Shown: positions 8,547 through 18,202 of the stretch, in pieces | Layout of the letters: the number at the start of each line of letters is the position of its first letter | Numbering within the stretch: position 1 is the stretch's first letter | Assembly (NCBI GenBank): GCA_013360685.1 | Contig: JABWBD010000025.1 | Location: 1-34,858, forward strand | Origin: Pirellulales bacterium | Lineage (GTDB): Bacteria; Planctomycetota; Planctomycetia; Pirellulales; Thermoguttaceae | Direction: 5' to 3' | Length of the DNA: 34,858 nt | Program-made: the position numbers and the translations under genes | The notes under the pieces: model-generated | Database searches by the model: none | The model's input: only the letters and a program-made list of their open reading frames with translations | What the model was told of the DNA's origin: nothing

Positions 8547-10454
8547 ATGGCTACTCTCTCGTCTATTGCAGCGGGTCTATGTGCCCTCGTCTGCGGTCCC
8601 GCGGAGCAAGACGCCTTGACGTTGCCGCTTGAGACGCGGCCTCCCTGGATCGCCCAGGACGGCGTGGTCATGGCCGGCAGTTGGGAGGCGTTGCCAATCC
8701 GGGCAAGGATCTTCGGGCCCGAGCCCTATGCACCGACCGCCGAGCAACAGGCCGCCTACGAGGCGGAGCACAGTCCGGCGATGATCGCACGCCTCAAGGC
8801 AATGGGGGTCAATTTCGCCATGATCCACTGCTATCGCGGCGCCGGGCTGAAGACCGAAGGAGCCAGCATGGCCGATGCGGCCCGATTCGCCAAGCGGTAT
8901 CGTGAAGCGGGGCTCCGCGTGGGCGTCTACGCCGCCAGCGGCACGCTTTTCTGGGACCGATTTTTCGAGGAGATGCCGCACGCCAAGGACTGGCTCATCC
9001 TGACCGCCGATGGCAAGCCGATCCCGTACGGGACGCAAACGTTCCGTTATTACTGGAACCGGAACCATCCGGATGCTCGGGAACAGTGCCAGCGGATCGT
9101 CCGATTTGCCGTCGAGGAGATCGGGGCCGACTTGATCCATTTCGACAATTACTCCGTCGGGCCCGGCTATGACGCCTGCTCCGCGCGGCTCTTCCGTGAA
9201 TACCTCCGAACGACGTTCACGCACGGGCAGCTTGCCGGGATGGAGCCCGGCGAACTGGATGCCATCCAGCCGCCACGGGACGATTCTCCCGGGCTTGTCC
9301 GGCGCGGGTGGCAGGATTTCTCGTGCCAGGCACTGGCCGAATCCTATCACGACCTGAGCCGACACGCGCGGTCGTTGCGCAAGGATGTCCTCGTGGAATT
9401 AGACCCCGGGGGAGTGGGCAGCAGCATCCACCCGCCGCTCGACCACGGTCGCCTACTGGCCGGCGGCGAGGCTTTCTGGGATGAAAGCGGCAGCAGCGAC
9501 TACCGTAACGGGCGGCTTGTGTCGCGAATCCGCACGTACAAGGTCGGGCGGCGGATGGACAACATGGTCTTCGCCTATACCACGACACCGCTGGAAATGG
9601 CCGAACCGATGGCCTTCAATCTCGACTGCCTGGGTTGCATCTGCTGGTACGAATACGGCCGGATCGTCGAGCGGCCCTATTCCGAGCGGCCGATGTCTTC
9701 CGGGCTTCTTCCCTTCATCGAGTTCTTTCACCGGCGCCGCGATCTGTTGCGTCGTGCCGAGGTCGTGGCCGACGCCGCCGTACTGCGGAGCTTCCCTTCC
9801 CAGGCATTCGCCGAGGCGGAATACGGGCAGGCAACGTTTCAAGTGGAACAGGCGATGATCGAAAGCGGCGTCCCCTTCCAGATCATCTACGACCGGCATT
9901 TGGGGGAGCTGAGCCGATACCGCGTGCTGGTGCTGGCCGGTTGCCCGGCACTTTCCGATGGTCAGATCAACCAGATCCGGCAGTACGTCGCATGCGGAGG
10001 GCGGCTATGCGTCCTCGGGCCGGCAGCCACACACGACGAGTGGTTCAGACCTCGGCAACGACCGGCGCTGGACGACCTTCCGGATACGGTAGCGGTCCGT
10101 GCCGATAAGGGTGTTGATCCTGTGCCGGCGATCCGCCAGGCATGCGGCGGTGGATTCTCACTGGCGGTCCGGACCGAACGCCCGCCGACAGATCCGACAC
10201 CGCCGCAATTGGCGATCGGGCAGCGCGAGGGGACTGCCTTTCGCGACGTGGCCGTGACGGTACGCCTACCTGCCGGAAAGCGCGCTGCCGCAGTGGCGCT
10301 GGCCAGTCCGGACCATAACGATGAACCGCTGCGGTCCAACCAAGAGGGGAACGTCGTTCACTTCAGCGTGCCGCGGATTGGGGTCTACGAGATTGCCGTT
10401 GTCACGTTCAGCGAGTCAAAACGAGTGCCCCCTGTTTCGCCTCCCATAAAGTGA
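8547..10454 (+). CDS. TIM-barrel glycosidase-like protein with amidotransferase-like (beta-galactosidase trimerisation) domain
   Basis: 635 residues from the chosen start, which follows CCGGAGGAGAAG. The N-terminus is a short hydrophobic stretch (possible signal peptide). Residues about 45-400 resemble a GH42/GH-A clan TIM barrel: MGVNFAMIHCYRG, GLRVGVYAASGT, EEIGADLIHFDNYSVG, VLVELDPGG. From about 450 (YDRHLGELSRYRVLVLAGC..LSDGQINQIRQYVACGGRL) it has the class-I glutamine-amidotransferase-like fold seen in beta-galactosidase trimerisation domains. A C-terminal beta domain ends the protein. The family is predicted to act on glycans, but I cannot point to the two catalytic acids with certainty. 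It lies upstream of a propeller protein gene in the same direction (210 bp). Confidence 0.75.
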   Translation: MATLSSIAAGLCALVCGPAEQDALTLPLETRPPWIAQDGVVMAGSWEALPIRARIFGPEPYAPTAEQQAAYEAEHSPAMIARLKAMGVNFAMIHCYRGAGLKTEGASMADAARFAKRYREAGLRVGVYAASGTLFWDRFFEEMPHAKDWLILTADGKPIPYGTQTFRYYWNRNHPDAREQCQRIVRFAVEEIGADLIHFDNYSVGPGYDACSARLFREYLRTTFTHGQLAGMEPGELDAIQPPRDDSPGLVRRGWQDFSCQALAESYHDLSRHARSLRKDVLVELDPGGVGSSIHPPLDHGRLLAGGEAFWDESGSSDYRNGRLVSRIRTYKVGRRMDNMVFAYTTTPLEMAEPMAFNLDCLGCICWYEYGRIVERPYSERPMSSGLLPFIEFFHRRRDLLRRAEVVADAAVLRSFPSQAFAEAEYGQATFQVEQAMIESGVPFQIIYDRHLGELSRYRVLVLAGCPALSDGQINQIRQYVACGGRLCVLGPAATHDEWFRPRQRPALDDLPDTVAVRADKGVDPVPAIRQACGGGFSLAVRTERPPTDPTPPQLAIGQREGTAFRDVAVTVRLPAGKRAAAVALASPDHNDEPLRSNQEGNVVHFSVPRIGVYEIAVVTFSESKRVPPVSPPIK

Positions 10455-10664
10455 GCACCGTTGACTGACTATCGGCATGTCCGAGCCAAGGATCGCACGG
10501 CGCATAAAGCCCTTGGATCCATATCTGGAGCTTGGTCGCGAGGACGGAGGAAGGAAACACGCGCCGGAAGCCGGCGGTCGAATTGGGCCTTCTCGAAACA
10601 GTGGCACGCAAGGAGTAGCGCGTGTTCCTGGATGGCATGGGGTGAATTCCATGAGGGTCGTGAG

Positions 10665-12383
10665 ATGAAGAACACGTATCAGGCATTGCTCATCGTTGTT
10701 GCGGTCGGCGCCGGCGCCACCGTTCGCGGAAGTGAGACGGCGCGTCCTGTTGCACGAGGAGCGGGCGACAGGACATTCGAGGAGACCCTCTACAACGGCA
10801 TTCGTCTGCCATCGCCGTGGCCGCCGCCGCTGGAAACGCTTTCGCTTGAGCCGACGACGCCGCCATACTTGAAGAGCCCGCCGGCCGCGATCACGATCGA
10901 CGTGGGGCGTCAGCTTTTCGTAGACGACTTCTTGATCGAGCAAACAACGCTCCAGCGGACCTTCCACCTCCCCGAGTACCATCCGGCCAGCCCCGTGCTC
11001 AAGCCGGACAAGCCTTGGGAAGAGGAAAAACACGGATCGAGGCTCGGACCGCTGGCCATGCCCTTCAGCGACGGTGTCTGGTTCGACCCGGCGGACAAAT
11101 GCTTCAAAATGTGGTACCACGCGGACTACGGCAAACGCCACATCTGCTACGCCACGTCGGCAGACGGCATCCGGTGGGAGAAGCCGGCCTTAGACGTCGT
11201 TACCGGCACCAACATCGTCTACCCAGAAGCCCACGGCGCCCGTGTCGTGTGGCTGGACCTCGAAGAGAAAGACCCGGCCAGGCGATTCAAACTCATTCAG
11301 ACGCGCGGCGGTGAAGACCTGATCCGCCCGGACCAGCCGTGGCAAGGCAGCCGTTGCTCGATGTACGTTCATTTTTCCCCGGATGGGATCCACTGGGGAC
11401 AAGCGGTCGCCCGCACCGGCCCGGCCGGCGACCGAAACTCGGCGTTCTGGAACCCCTTCCGCAAGCGTTGGGTCTTCAGCATCCGCGACTACTCCCCTTT
11501 CGGCGGCCTCGACGATCCCATGTGCTGCCGTCGTTACTGGGAAACCACGGACCTGATTGCAGGGCTCCCCTGGAAGTACGGGGAGCCGGGTTACTGGACA
11601 GGCGCGGACAACGCCGACAAGCGGCCGGGCGCCAAGAAGGCGCAGCCGGAGCTCTACAACCTCGACGCCATCGCCTACGAGAGCCTGCTGCTTGGCTTCT
11701 TTTGTATCCTGCGCGAGGAGGCGGACCTGCGGATCTTCCGCCCCAAGATCAACGAAGTCTGCATCGCTTTCAGCCGTGACGGGTTCCACTGGGACCGGCC
11801 GGATCGCCGCTCGTTCTTTCCCGACTCGGACCAGGCGGGAGCGTGGAATTGGGCCAACGTTCAGTCCGTAGGCGGCGGATGTCTGGTGGTCGGTGACAAG
11901 CTCTATTTCTACATGAGCGGACGTAAGGGCGACGCGCCGTATTTCCACGATGCCGGGGGCAGCACGGGCCTCGCCATCCTGCGCCGGGATGGCTTCGCCT
12001 CTCTGGACGCGGGCGACACGGCCTGCACACTCACGACGCGGCCTGTCCTCTTCCGCGGCAGATACCTGTTCGTCAACGCGGATGCCCAGGCTGGTGAGCT
12101 GCGAGCGGAAGTCCTCGACCACGATGGCAATCCCATCGCGCCTTTCACACGAAGCAGTTGCGAGCCCATCTCCCGCGACAGCGTCCTCCAACGGATTACG
12201 TGGGCGGAACACAAGGATCTGGCGGGGCTGGCGGGACAGCCGGTGCGGTTCCGATTCCACTTGCGGCGCGCCCGGCTCTTTGCTTTCTGGGTAACGTCGG
12301 ATGCGAGGGGTGCGAGCCACGGATATGTCGCCGCGGGCGGTCCGGGCTTCACCGGTCCGACCGATGCCCCGCAAGCCCCGTAA
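10665..12383 (+). CDS. Exported five-bladed beta-propeller protein (GH32/GH43-like)
   Basis: 572 residues with a signal peptide (MKNTYQALLIVVAVGAGA). The core contains the phrase GRQLFVDDFLIEQT (about residues 77-90), common in planctomycete exported propellers, followed by blade repeats such as DGVWFDPADKCFKMWYHAD, ICYATSADGIRWEKP, YVHFSPDGIHWG, CIAFSRDGFHWDRP. Sequence phrases of the SxDGxxW type are typical of GH32/GH43-fold proteins. The C-terminal about 100 residues (AGELRAEVLDHDGNPI..) look like a beta-sandwich carbohydrate-binding module. Role: periplasmic or surface glycan binding or hydrolysis; activity unproven. The frame is open upstream to 10461, but the signal peptide argues for 10665. 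Its stop lies 4 bp from a convergent small frame. Confidence 0.78.
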   Translation: MKNTYQALLIVVAVGAGATVRGSETARPVARGAGDRTFEETLYNGIRLPSPWPPPLETLSLEPTTPPYLKSPPAAITIDVGRQLFVDDFLIEQTTLQRTFHLPEYHPASPVLKPDKPWEEEKHGSRLGPLAMPFSDGVWFDPADKCFKMWYHADYGKRHICYATSADGIRWEKPALDVVTGTNIVYPEAHGARVVWLDLEEKDPARRFKLIQTRGGEDLIRPDQPWQGSRCSMYVHFSPDGIHWGQAVARTGPAGDRNSAFWNPFRKRWVFSIRDYSPFGGLDDPMCCRRYWETTDLIAGLPWKYGEPGYWTGADNADKRPGAKKAQPELYNLDAIAYESLLLGFFCILREEADLRIFRPKINEVCIAFSRDGFHWDRPDRRSFFPDSDQAGAWNWANVQSVGGGCLVVGDKLYFYMSGRKGDAPYFHDAGGSTGLAILRRDGFASLDAGDTACTLTTRPVLFRGRYLFVNADAQAGELRAEVLDHDGNPIAPFTRSSCEPISRDSVLQRITWAEHKDLAGLAGQPVRFRFHLRRARLFAFWVTSDARGASHGYVAAGGPGFTGPTDAPQAP

Positions 12384-12387
12384 AGCG

Positions 12388-12633
12388 TCAGGAGCGAAAC
12401 TCTTCCTCGGCGGCGAGCGCCCGGTCGATGGCATTGGGCGATTCGGCCGTCCAGGTTGCCTTCGTCTTCGCGGTGTAAGTCGGCTCGGCGACCGCCAGCG
12501 CCAGGGCGGTCGCTCCTGGCTGGGGCGCGACCACGGGTTTCCAATAGCTCAGCGTGTGGACGTCGTGGTTGTAGCCTTCTTCCCCGCATCGGCGATGGGC
12601 AGGGGTGTGTCGGTGCTGTTCAATCATGTCCAC
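12388..12633 (-). CDS. Small frame, possible C-terminal remnant of a lost gene
   Basis: 81 codons convergent with the propeller gene. The peptide reads like the end of a longer protein: HDVHTLSYWKPVVAPQPG, then AEPTYTAKTKATWTAESPN and AIDRALAAEEEFRS. It has an internal ATG start but no ribosome-binding site. I do not recognise the family. It may be a decayed gene tail; a chance frame is also possible. The remaining bases to 12829 (about 196 bp) show nothing beyond the start region of the next gene. Confidence 0.3.
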   Translation of the reverse strand: MDMIEQHRHTPAHRRCGEEGYNHDVHTLSYWKPVVAPQPGATALALAVAEPTYTAKTKATWTAESPNAIDRALAAEEEFRS

Positions 12634-12829
12634 GCACGGCTCCGGCGTTTGGTTGACTCCCCATCGCCGGATCCCTATGCTTGTGGGTAGCGTTGGGCGT
12701 CCGAAGAACGTGGTCGCGAGGCGTTTGTGAAAGCGGCGGGATCGCCTAGTAAACCGGATTGCTGGAACAGTGGAGCACCGGCCGACTGGGAAGCGATCGC
12801 GTCACGCACGATTCGATGGGGAGGGTTCT

Positions 12830-14776
12830 ATGAAACGTTCTTGTCTATTTCCAATCGTCGCGTCGGCTGCCTTGTGCGCGGCACCAGGAGTCCATGCCGA
12901 AAGCGACGCCCCCCGTGTCTGGAAAGACACAACCGGAAAGTTCCAGATCCGCGCCACGCTCGTCGAACAAACCGCTTCCGCCGTGCGACTACACACGTCC
13001 GACGGACGCGAGATTTCCGTCCCGATCGAACGGCTGAGTCCGGCCGACCGCGACTACCTGAAATCTCTCGAAATGCCGAAAGACAATCCGTTCGCCGGCG
13101 GCACGCCGATCGCCAAGCCGGCAGACGGCGCTCCGCCGGCCGGCGGAGCCCCGAGGACGCTCCGAGATGCTGCGGAGTCGAAGTCGGTGGGCGACGAAAT
13201 GGCCCTGCCCGGAACCGGCGCCACGCTCGACCTTTCGTCGGACAGCCCTGACGGCTCCTTTGTCCCCGACCCGCAAACCAAAGCGCCCTTGCTCCCGGCG
13301 GGGCTCGTTCCGGTGAGCCCGATCGACGCCTACGACAATGTCGCGGGTCCTGTTGTCGCAAACGCGGCCGGGGGACTGTTCCTGGTGTCGATCGGCCGCA
13401 ACAAATCGGGAAGCCCGCAGGAGACCCGCGGCCGGATCTATACAGTAAACCTGGAACGGAAAACTTCGGATCTGGTGTGGGACCATCCCAACGCCGTTCG
13501 CGTTCTGGACCACGACGCGCCGACCGGACGGACGTTGATCGTCGACAAGCTGGACCAATTCCAACGCGGCGGCGAACTGGTGATGGTGGTGGGCCTGGAA
13601 ACGGGCAACGCCAAACCGCTCTACCGGAGAACGTTGCCCGGCGCCGGGAAACCCGGCTTCGCACCGCAGGTGGCGTGGGCCAGGCTGCTGTCCGGTTCGC
13701 ACGTGGCGGCGATTGTCGATCGAGTGCTGCACGTCTGGGACTTGCCGGCCGCCAGGCTGGTCTACCGCATCGAGAACGCGAGCGAGAGCGAACCGCCCGT
13801 CTTCAGCGGCAACCTGATCTACATGGCCGTCCCTCAGAGTGGAAAAGTCGTCCTTGTGGAAACGGCAAGCGGGACGATCCGCAAATCCATCCCTACCGGA
13901 AACACGCTGACGCCTGGAGCGGCGTTCCATTCCGAGGGCCGCCTTCTCGCCATCTGCTTCTCCAATCAATATCGGGTTTGGGACTGCGTGGCGGACAACG
14001 TCGTCAGCGAAGCAACGGTTACCGACCATCTTGGATCGCATCCGATCCACTGGATTGCACCCAGGCTGTTTCGCGGTGCGCTGGGCGACGCGGTCCACCT
14101 CGATCTGGGCATGTCGGTCTGGAAGTACGCCACCTCGGCCAGCACTGCGCCGATCGTCGTGGGGAACAAGCTGCTGACCGCGACGACCTCGCAGAACTGC
14201 GCGGTGGCAAGCGTGCCGATACCGCATGCCTCGGCGGAGAAGTCGATCGAGCGCTTGATGCAGGCCGGGGATGCCGCCATGCTGGTCCGCCCGGGCGCCT
14301 CGGTGGCGATCGCCGTCGAGGGGGCGAACCCGGCCGACCAGGCGGCAATCACCGCGTCGCTTTCGGAAGCCGCCGAGAAGGCAGGCTGGAAGGTCAGCAG
14401 TCGCGGTTCGATCACCTTGGTTGCCAAAATCGGCCGCGGCAAGCCGGAAGAGCTTCATTTTCGCAGCATGGGTGGGGATTTTCGCGCCACGAGCACCGCC
14501 AACCTCACGCCGTTCACGGCGGAACTGGAAATCCGGCGGGGAACTTCCGTGCTCTGGTCGCGTTCCACGGTCAACCGCATCCCGCCGCTGTTGCATCTGC
14601 AAGAAGGGGAGACCGTCCAGGACGCCGTGAAACGCTTTGAAAAGCCAGACCCGGCCTTTTTCTCGCGTCTGAACCTCCCGCCCCGCATTCCCAAGCCGGA
14701 GGTCAGCTCGCAGGTAGGCCAGAGCGTTCTGACCGAGGGCAAGTGGCGAGACCTGAATACGGGCGGCCGCCGCTGA
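12830..14776 (+). CDS. SHD1-domain protein with propeller-like body, exported
   Basis: 648 residues. The signal peptide is MKRSCLFPIVASAALCAAPGVHA. Residues 28-83 (VWKDTTGKFQIRATLVEQ..GREISVPIERLSPADRDYL) match SHD1, the SLA1 homology domain 1, which planctomycetes place at the front of many exported proteins. A Pro/Ala-rich linker follows. From about 160 to 460 there are propeller-like repeats (VLHVWDLPAARLVYRI, GKVVLVETASGTIRKSI, YRVWDCVADNVV). The last 150 residues (PGASVAIAVEGANPADQAAI..) form a separate alpha/beta region with no family I can name. Start chosen by GGGGAGGGTTCT just upstream. The gene ends 3 bp before a convergent PAP2 gene. Likely a protein-interaction role outside the cytoplasm; not proven. 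Confidence 0.75.
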   Translation: MKRSCLFPIVASAALCAAPGVHAESDAPRVWKDTTGKFQIRATLVEQTASAVRLHTSDGREISVPIERLSPADRDYLKSLEMPKDNPFAGGTPIAKPADGAPPAGGAPRTLRDAAESKSVGDEMALPGTGATLDLSSDSPDGSFVPDPQTKAPLLPAGLVPVSPIDAYDNVAGPVVANAAGGLFLVSIGRNKSGSPQETRGRIYTVNLERKTSDLVWDHPNAVRVLDHDAPTGRTLIVDKLDQFQRGGELVMVVGLETGNAKPLYRRTLPGAGKPGFAPQVAWARLLSGSHVAAIVDRVLHVWDLPAARLVYRIENASESEPPVFSGNLIYMAVPQSGKVVLVETASGTIRKSIPTGNTLTPGAAFHSEGRLLAICFSNQYRVWDCVADNVVSEATVTDHLGSHPIHWIAPRLFRGALGDAVHLDLGMSVWKYATSASTAPIVVGNKLLTATTSQNCAVASVPIPHASAEKSIERLMQAGDAAMLVRPGASVAIAVEGANPADQAAITASLSEAAEKAGWKVSSRGSITLVAKIGRGKPEELHFRSMGGDFRATSTANLTPFTAELEIRRGTSVLWSRSTVNRIPPLLHLQEGETVQDAVKRFEKPDPAFFSRLNLPPRIPKPEVSSQVGQSVLTEGKWRDLNTGGRR

Positions 14777-14779
14777 CAC

Positions 14780-15490
14780 CTATTCCGGTTCCTCCACTGC
14801 GCCCCGCCGCTGCAGGTACCTGGCGATCAGGAGGCAGACCACGGCCCAGAACAGTCCGGCGGACCAGCCGGCGACCACATCGGTCGGGTAGTGCACGCCC
14901 AGATACACGCGAGTGAAGCCGACCAACCCGGTCAAAAGCACCGCGACCGAAAGCACATAAGCCTTGAGGCGTTTCGCGCGCGCAAGCTGCGCCAACAGTG
15001 CGCCGAGCGTCAGATAGACCACCGCCGAGAGCATCGAATGGCCGCTGGGAAAACTGCTCGTGAACGTTTCCGCGAGATGGGGAACCAGTTCGGGCCGTGG
15101 GCGGTTGAACGTTGACTTCAGTCCATACGCCAGTGCCGTGCCGGATAGCGTCGCCAGGACCACCAACCAGAGCGCCCCGAAGCGGCGGTCGAGCCAGAGA
15201 TAGCCTGCCACCGCCGCCGTGACCAGCACCAGCACTCCCGTCCCGCCCAAGGCCGTAATGTCGCGAGCGAACTCGGCCATCCAATGCGGCCCGATCGGGT
15301 CGTGCGGATTGCCAGGCTCGCGCAGCCAGAGGATGATCGCCTCGTCGGCTGCTTTCGTGTCCCCCTCGATCACTTCATCGGCGATCTCCAGGAAAACCCA
15401 GCCGGCCACCGCAATTGCCAGAAGCGAGAGAAGCAGCCCCAGTTGGTGTCGCGCCAGCCAGAGGATCAACTCCAGGTGCCTGGTTGCCAT
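14780..15490 (-). CDS. PAP2-family membrane phosphatase
   Basis: 236 residues with about six hydrophobic segments. It has the full three-part phosphatidic-acid-phosphatase type 2 signature: KSTFNRPRP (K125, R132, P133), FPSGHS (P148-H151) and TRVYLGVHYPTD (R194, H200, D204). The last motif has T where Ser is usual before Arg. Such enzymes dephosphorylate lipid phosphates, for example phosphatidate or undecaprenyl pyrophosphate, on the outer face of the membrane. The start at 15490 follows AGAGGAGATACGAG. A longer frame to 15868 reads non-coding sequence and lacks a better start. It is divergent from the aldo/keto reductase gene. Confidence 0.9.
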   Translation of the reverse strand: MATRHLELILWLARHQLGLLLSLLAIAVAGWVFLEIADEVIEGDTKAADEAIILWLREPGNPHDPIGPHWMAEFARDITALGGTGVLVLVTAAVAGYLWLDRRFGALWLVVLATLSGTALAYGLKSTFNRPRPELVPHLAETFTSSFPSGHSMLSAVVYLTLGALLAQLARAKRLKAYVLSVAVLLTGLVGFTRVYLGVHYPTDVVAGWSAGLFWAVVCLLIARYLQRRGAVEEPE

Positions 15491-15950
15491 CTCGTATCTC
15501 CTCTGGGTGAAGGATCCTGGGCGCTTTCGCACACGGCCATAGTGCCGGCGGTCTGCGACAGTCTGTCGCGAGCAATGGGCAACACAGCCGTCCCGCCGCG
15601 CCAGTATCGTACCACGCGGTTGGGGCCGTTGTAACACGCACTTTGTGAATAGGTTTTCTCGTGATGCGGCATCGGACACCCAGGGCCCACACACCTCCCA
15701 TTGCAGCCCCTTGCCGCCGGGGGACTTGCCAATCGCCGCCGCAACGGGACAATGGCGCATGGGATCTCTCTCGGAACTCCGCCGGATTTCACCGCGGGCT
15801 GGAGGGGAGACGGTTTGCAGAGATCTGGGAGAGGTCCTCAGCCACGGTCCACCCGCGTTGTGCAGCAATCGACCCGACTGGCGGTTGGGGCGCGAGGCGG
15901 CAGTTGCATCCTCAGCACGATTTCGTGCCTATCCTCGGAGGCCTACCACA
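15491..15950. other. Intergenic region between divergent genes, nothing recognised
   Basis: 460 bp between the PAP2 and aldo/keto reductase starts. Frames across it give low-complexity Arg/Pro-rich peptides that do not look coding. It must contain promoters in both directions. I could not identify them with confidence. Confidence 0.5.
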
Positions 15951-16943
15951 ATGATCGACCGCAATCGACGGGAGTTTCTCAAGGCGGCCGCTGCCGGCCT
16001 GATCATGTCGCCGCTGGCCGCCTCGGTCCTGGCGACGCAAGAGGAAAGCTCCGGGGGCCTGCCGCAGCGCGCCCTCGGAAAGACGGGCCAGAAAGTCTCC
16101 ATCCTTTGCCTGGGCGGCTGGCACATCGGGTCGATTCCGGAGCAGGAAGCGATCCGGCTGATGCACCAGGCAATCGACGAGGGGATCAATTTCTTCGACA
16201 ATGCTTGGGATTACCATCAAGGCGGCAGCGAGGAGGTCATGGGCAAGGCATTGTCCGACGGCGGCCGCCGCGACAAGGTGTTCCTCATGACGAAGGTCTG
16301 CGACCGCGACTACGCCGGAGCCAAGAAGCAGCTTGAGGACAGCCTCCGACGCTTGAGGACCGACCATCTCGATCTCTGGCAGTTCCACGAAATCAACTAT
16401 CCCAAGGACCCCCAGTGGGTCTTCGAGAAAGGCGGCATCAAGGCGGCCATGGAGGCCCGCAAAGAGGGCAAAGTCCGTTTCATCGGCTTCACGGGGCACA
16501 AGGACATCCAATTCCACCAGGAAATGCTCAACAAGCCCTTCGAGTGGGACACGGTCCAGATGCCCATCAACATCATGGATGCCCATTTCCGCAGTTTCCA
16601 GAAGGAGATTGTGCCGGAGTGCAACCGTCGCCAGATCGGCGTGATCGGCATGAAAGGTCTCGCGGGCGGCCACATCCCAAAGGAGTTGGGCCTCAGCGCG
16701 GAGGTCTGCCGCCGCTATGCCCTTTCCCTGCCGATCACGACGCTGGTCTGCGGCATTACGTCCCGCAAGGAGCTCGAGCAGGATCTCGGCGTGGCCAGGG
16801 GCTTCAAGCCGATCGGCCCTGCCGAGTTGGAAAAGCTGCTGGCGGACACGAAAGAAGAAGGCAGCCAGGGCAAGCACGAACCGTTCAAGACGAGCCGCCG
16901 GTTTGACGGCGGCTACCACCGCCGACAGCACGGCGTGACCTGA
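15951..16943 (+). CDS. Tat-exported aldo/keto reductase
   Basis: 330 residues starting MIDRNRREFLKAAAAGL, a twin-arginine signal peptide. The aldo/keto reductase tetrad is complete: D83 and Y88 (FFDNAWDYHQGG), K115 (FLMTKVCD), H146 (DLWQFHEIN). The family reduces aldehydes or ketones with NAD(P)H. Export through Tat means the protein may carry bound cofactor into the periplasm; planctomycetes have many such reductases. No C-terminal iron-sulfur cysteine cluster is seen. The start follows GGAGG with a 9-base spacer. Substrate unknown. Confidence 0.88.
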   Translation: MIDRNRREFLKAAAAGLIMSPLAASVLATQEESSGGLPQRALGKTGQKVSILCLGGWHIGSIPEQEAIRLMHQAIDEGINFFDNAWDYHQGGSEEVMGKALSDGGRRDKVFLMTKVCDRDYAGAKKQLEDSLRRLRTDHLDLWQFHEINYPKDPQWVFEKGGIKAAMEARKEGKVRFIGFTGHKDIQFHQEMLNKPFEWDTVQMPINIMDAHFRSFQKEIVPECNRRQIGVIGMKGLAGGHIPKELGLSAEVCRRYALSLPITTLVCGITSRKELEQDLGVARGFKPIGPAELEKLLADTKEEGSQGKHEPFKTSRRFDGGYHRRQHGVT

Positions 16944-17030
16944 TTCACTTGATCCAGGACGTCTACCTGGAGGCCGAGATCACTGTGGCGTGACCCTGCC
17001 CGTCCCCTCAATCAGCAAGGAGAACCTGTC

Positions 17031-17225
17031 ATGTCTCTGTTCGCAATCATCGAGGTCGACGAAGGCCTGACGGTTACGGAACTTTCGCCGAATGAACCAC
17101 CTGAGACCAAGGCGGTGACCCAGGGAGGCGTTGTCGTCGATCCCGGCCCCTACTACAGCTTCCAGGATGCCTACGACGCCATGCTGGCGATGGAGGACGA
17201 GATCGAGGAGGAAGGGACTACCTGA
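17031..17225 (+). CDS. Small acidic conserved-looking protein
   Basis: 64 residues, acidic (MSLFAIIEVDEGLTVTELSP .. AYDAMLAMEDEIEEEGTT). AAGGAG lies 8 bases before the ATG, a good ribosome site. It has no signal peptide or membrane helix. The composition and clean start support a real gene. The central YYSFQDAYDAML segment suggests a short amphipathic helix. Function unknown. It is convergent with the zinc-ribbon gene (19 bp between stops). Confidence 0.7.
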   Translation: MSLFAIIEVDEGLTVTELSPNEPPETKAVTQGGVVVDPGPYYSFQDAYDAMLAMEDEIEEEGTT

Positions 17226-17244
17226 CCCGATTCTCACTCGTCGC

Positions 17245-18159
17245 TTACGGGGCCGAAAGCAGGGCGTATACGAGCGCAAGCATGAGGCAGGTGGCCGCCG
17301 CCGCGGCGACCAGGGGCCAGAGCCATGGTACGGCCGGGTCGCCCGGCAAATGGCCCCGCATCGCGCCGACGGACTGCGCCGGAGCACCGTCGCGTTCCTC
17401 CTCCATCGCCTGTTCTGGGAAGTCCGCTGGATGCGAGGATTTGCTTCTCGGGCGCCCCTCCTGAATGCAGAACTGTAAGGCGGCGCTGATCACCTGGTCT
17501 CGCAAGGCAACGGCTTTCTCCCGAGGGCTTAGGGGTTCGGAATCGGCGGAGCCTGCGTCCTCGGCCTCTTCCGGAAAACCAAGGTCCAATTCCTCACACA
17601 GACCGGAATGCTCGGCGCCCTGCTGCGCCCAATCGGGATCGACGTGCTCCGCTGCCAGCGCATGGTCCGCCGGCGGACTGGTAAGGCATTCCCTCGGAAA
17701 ACTCTCCCCCAAGGTGAAAGGCAGACGCCCTGCCTTCTCTCCGGAATAGTCCTGAGAAGCTCCGGCTGGACTCTCCCCCGCAGCGGCGAATGCGGGCACC
17801 GTCCCGTCCGGCGATCCTTCCCGTTGCCGGCGTGAGTCGGGGATTGCCTGGTGACCGTTTGCTGGAGCAGAATGCGTCCCCTTCTTGATGGTTAGCGACA
17901 GAAGCAAAGCCGCTCCGCAAGTCGTGCAGAAGATCCGCCGCCCAAGGAGCCTGGGGACCACGCTGGGGACAATACGGATCAGGGCGTTGCAGTCGGGACA
18001 AGTCAGAAGGACGGGCTCCTCGCCCGGCGCCGCCACCGGGTCCGAGTGCATGGCATGGACGCGTTTCCCACATCCCGGACATACCAGGCTCTTCCCGGCA
18101 CGTTCCTGGCTGGCATAGATCAACCGTCCACAACTTGGACAAGCGACGTCGATCGACAT
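17245..18159 (-). CDS. Zinc-ribbon protein with C-terminal membrane helix
   Basis: 304 residues. The N-terminus has two CxxC pairs of zinc-ribbon type, C7PSC10/C27PGC30, and a second set C54PDC57/C78TTC81. A long acidic, low-complexity middle (about 90-260) follows, then one hydrophobic segment near the C-terminus (WLWPLVAAAAATCLMLALVYALL). The topology is that of a tail-anchored cytoplasmic protein. Zinc-ribbon/membrane proteins of this layout are common in planctomycetes but have no assigned role. The start at 18159 gives the ribbon at the extreme N-terminus. Minus-strand, 43 bp downstream of the lipoprotein gene. Confidence 0.72.
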   Translation of the reverse strand: MSIDVACPSCGRLIYASQERAGKSLVCPGCGKRVHAMHSDPVAAPGEEPVLLTCPDCNALIRIVPSVVPRLLGRRIFCTTCGAALLLSLTIKKGTHSAPANGHQAIPDSRRQREGSPDGTVPAFAAAGESPAGASQDYSGEKAGRLPFTLGESFPRECLTSPPADHALAAEHVDPDWAQQGAEHSGLCEELDLGFPEEAEDAGSADSEPLSPREKAVALRDQVISAALQFCIQEGRPRSKSSHPADFPEQAMEEERDGAPAQSVGAMRGHLPGDPAVPWLWPLVAAAAATCLMLALVYALLSAP

Positions 18160-18202
18160 GGTTTCCCGCTCGCTCTCCCTCCTGCCGCTCTAAAGAGGTG
18201 GG

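Noticed and set aside
11190-14779. Large minus-strand frames (11190-12434 and 12989-14779)
   Set aside because: Both are antisense to the propeller and SHD1 genes, which have signal peptides and family motifs; the peptides look like GC-rich shadows.
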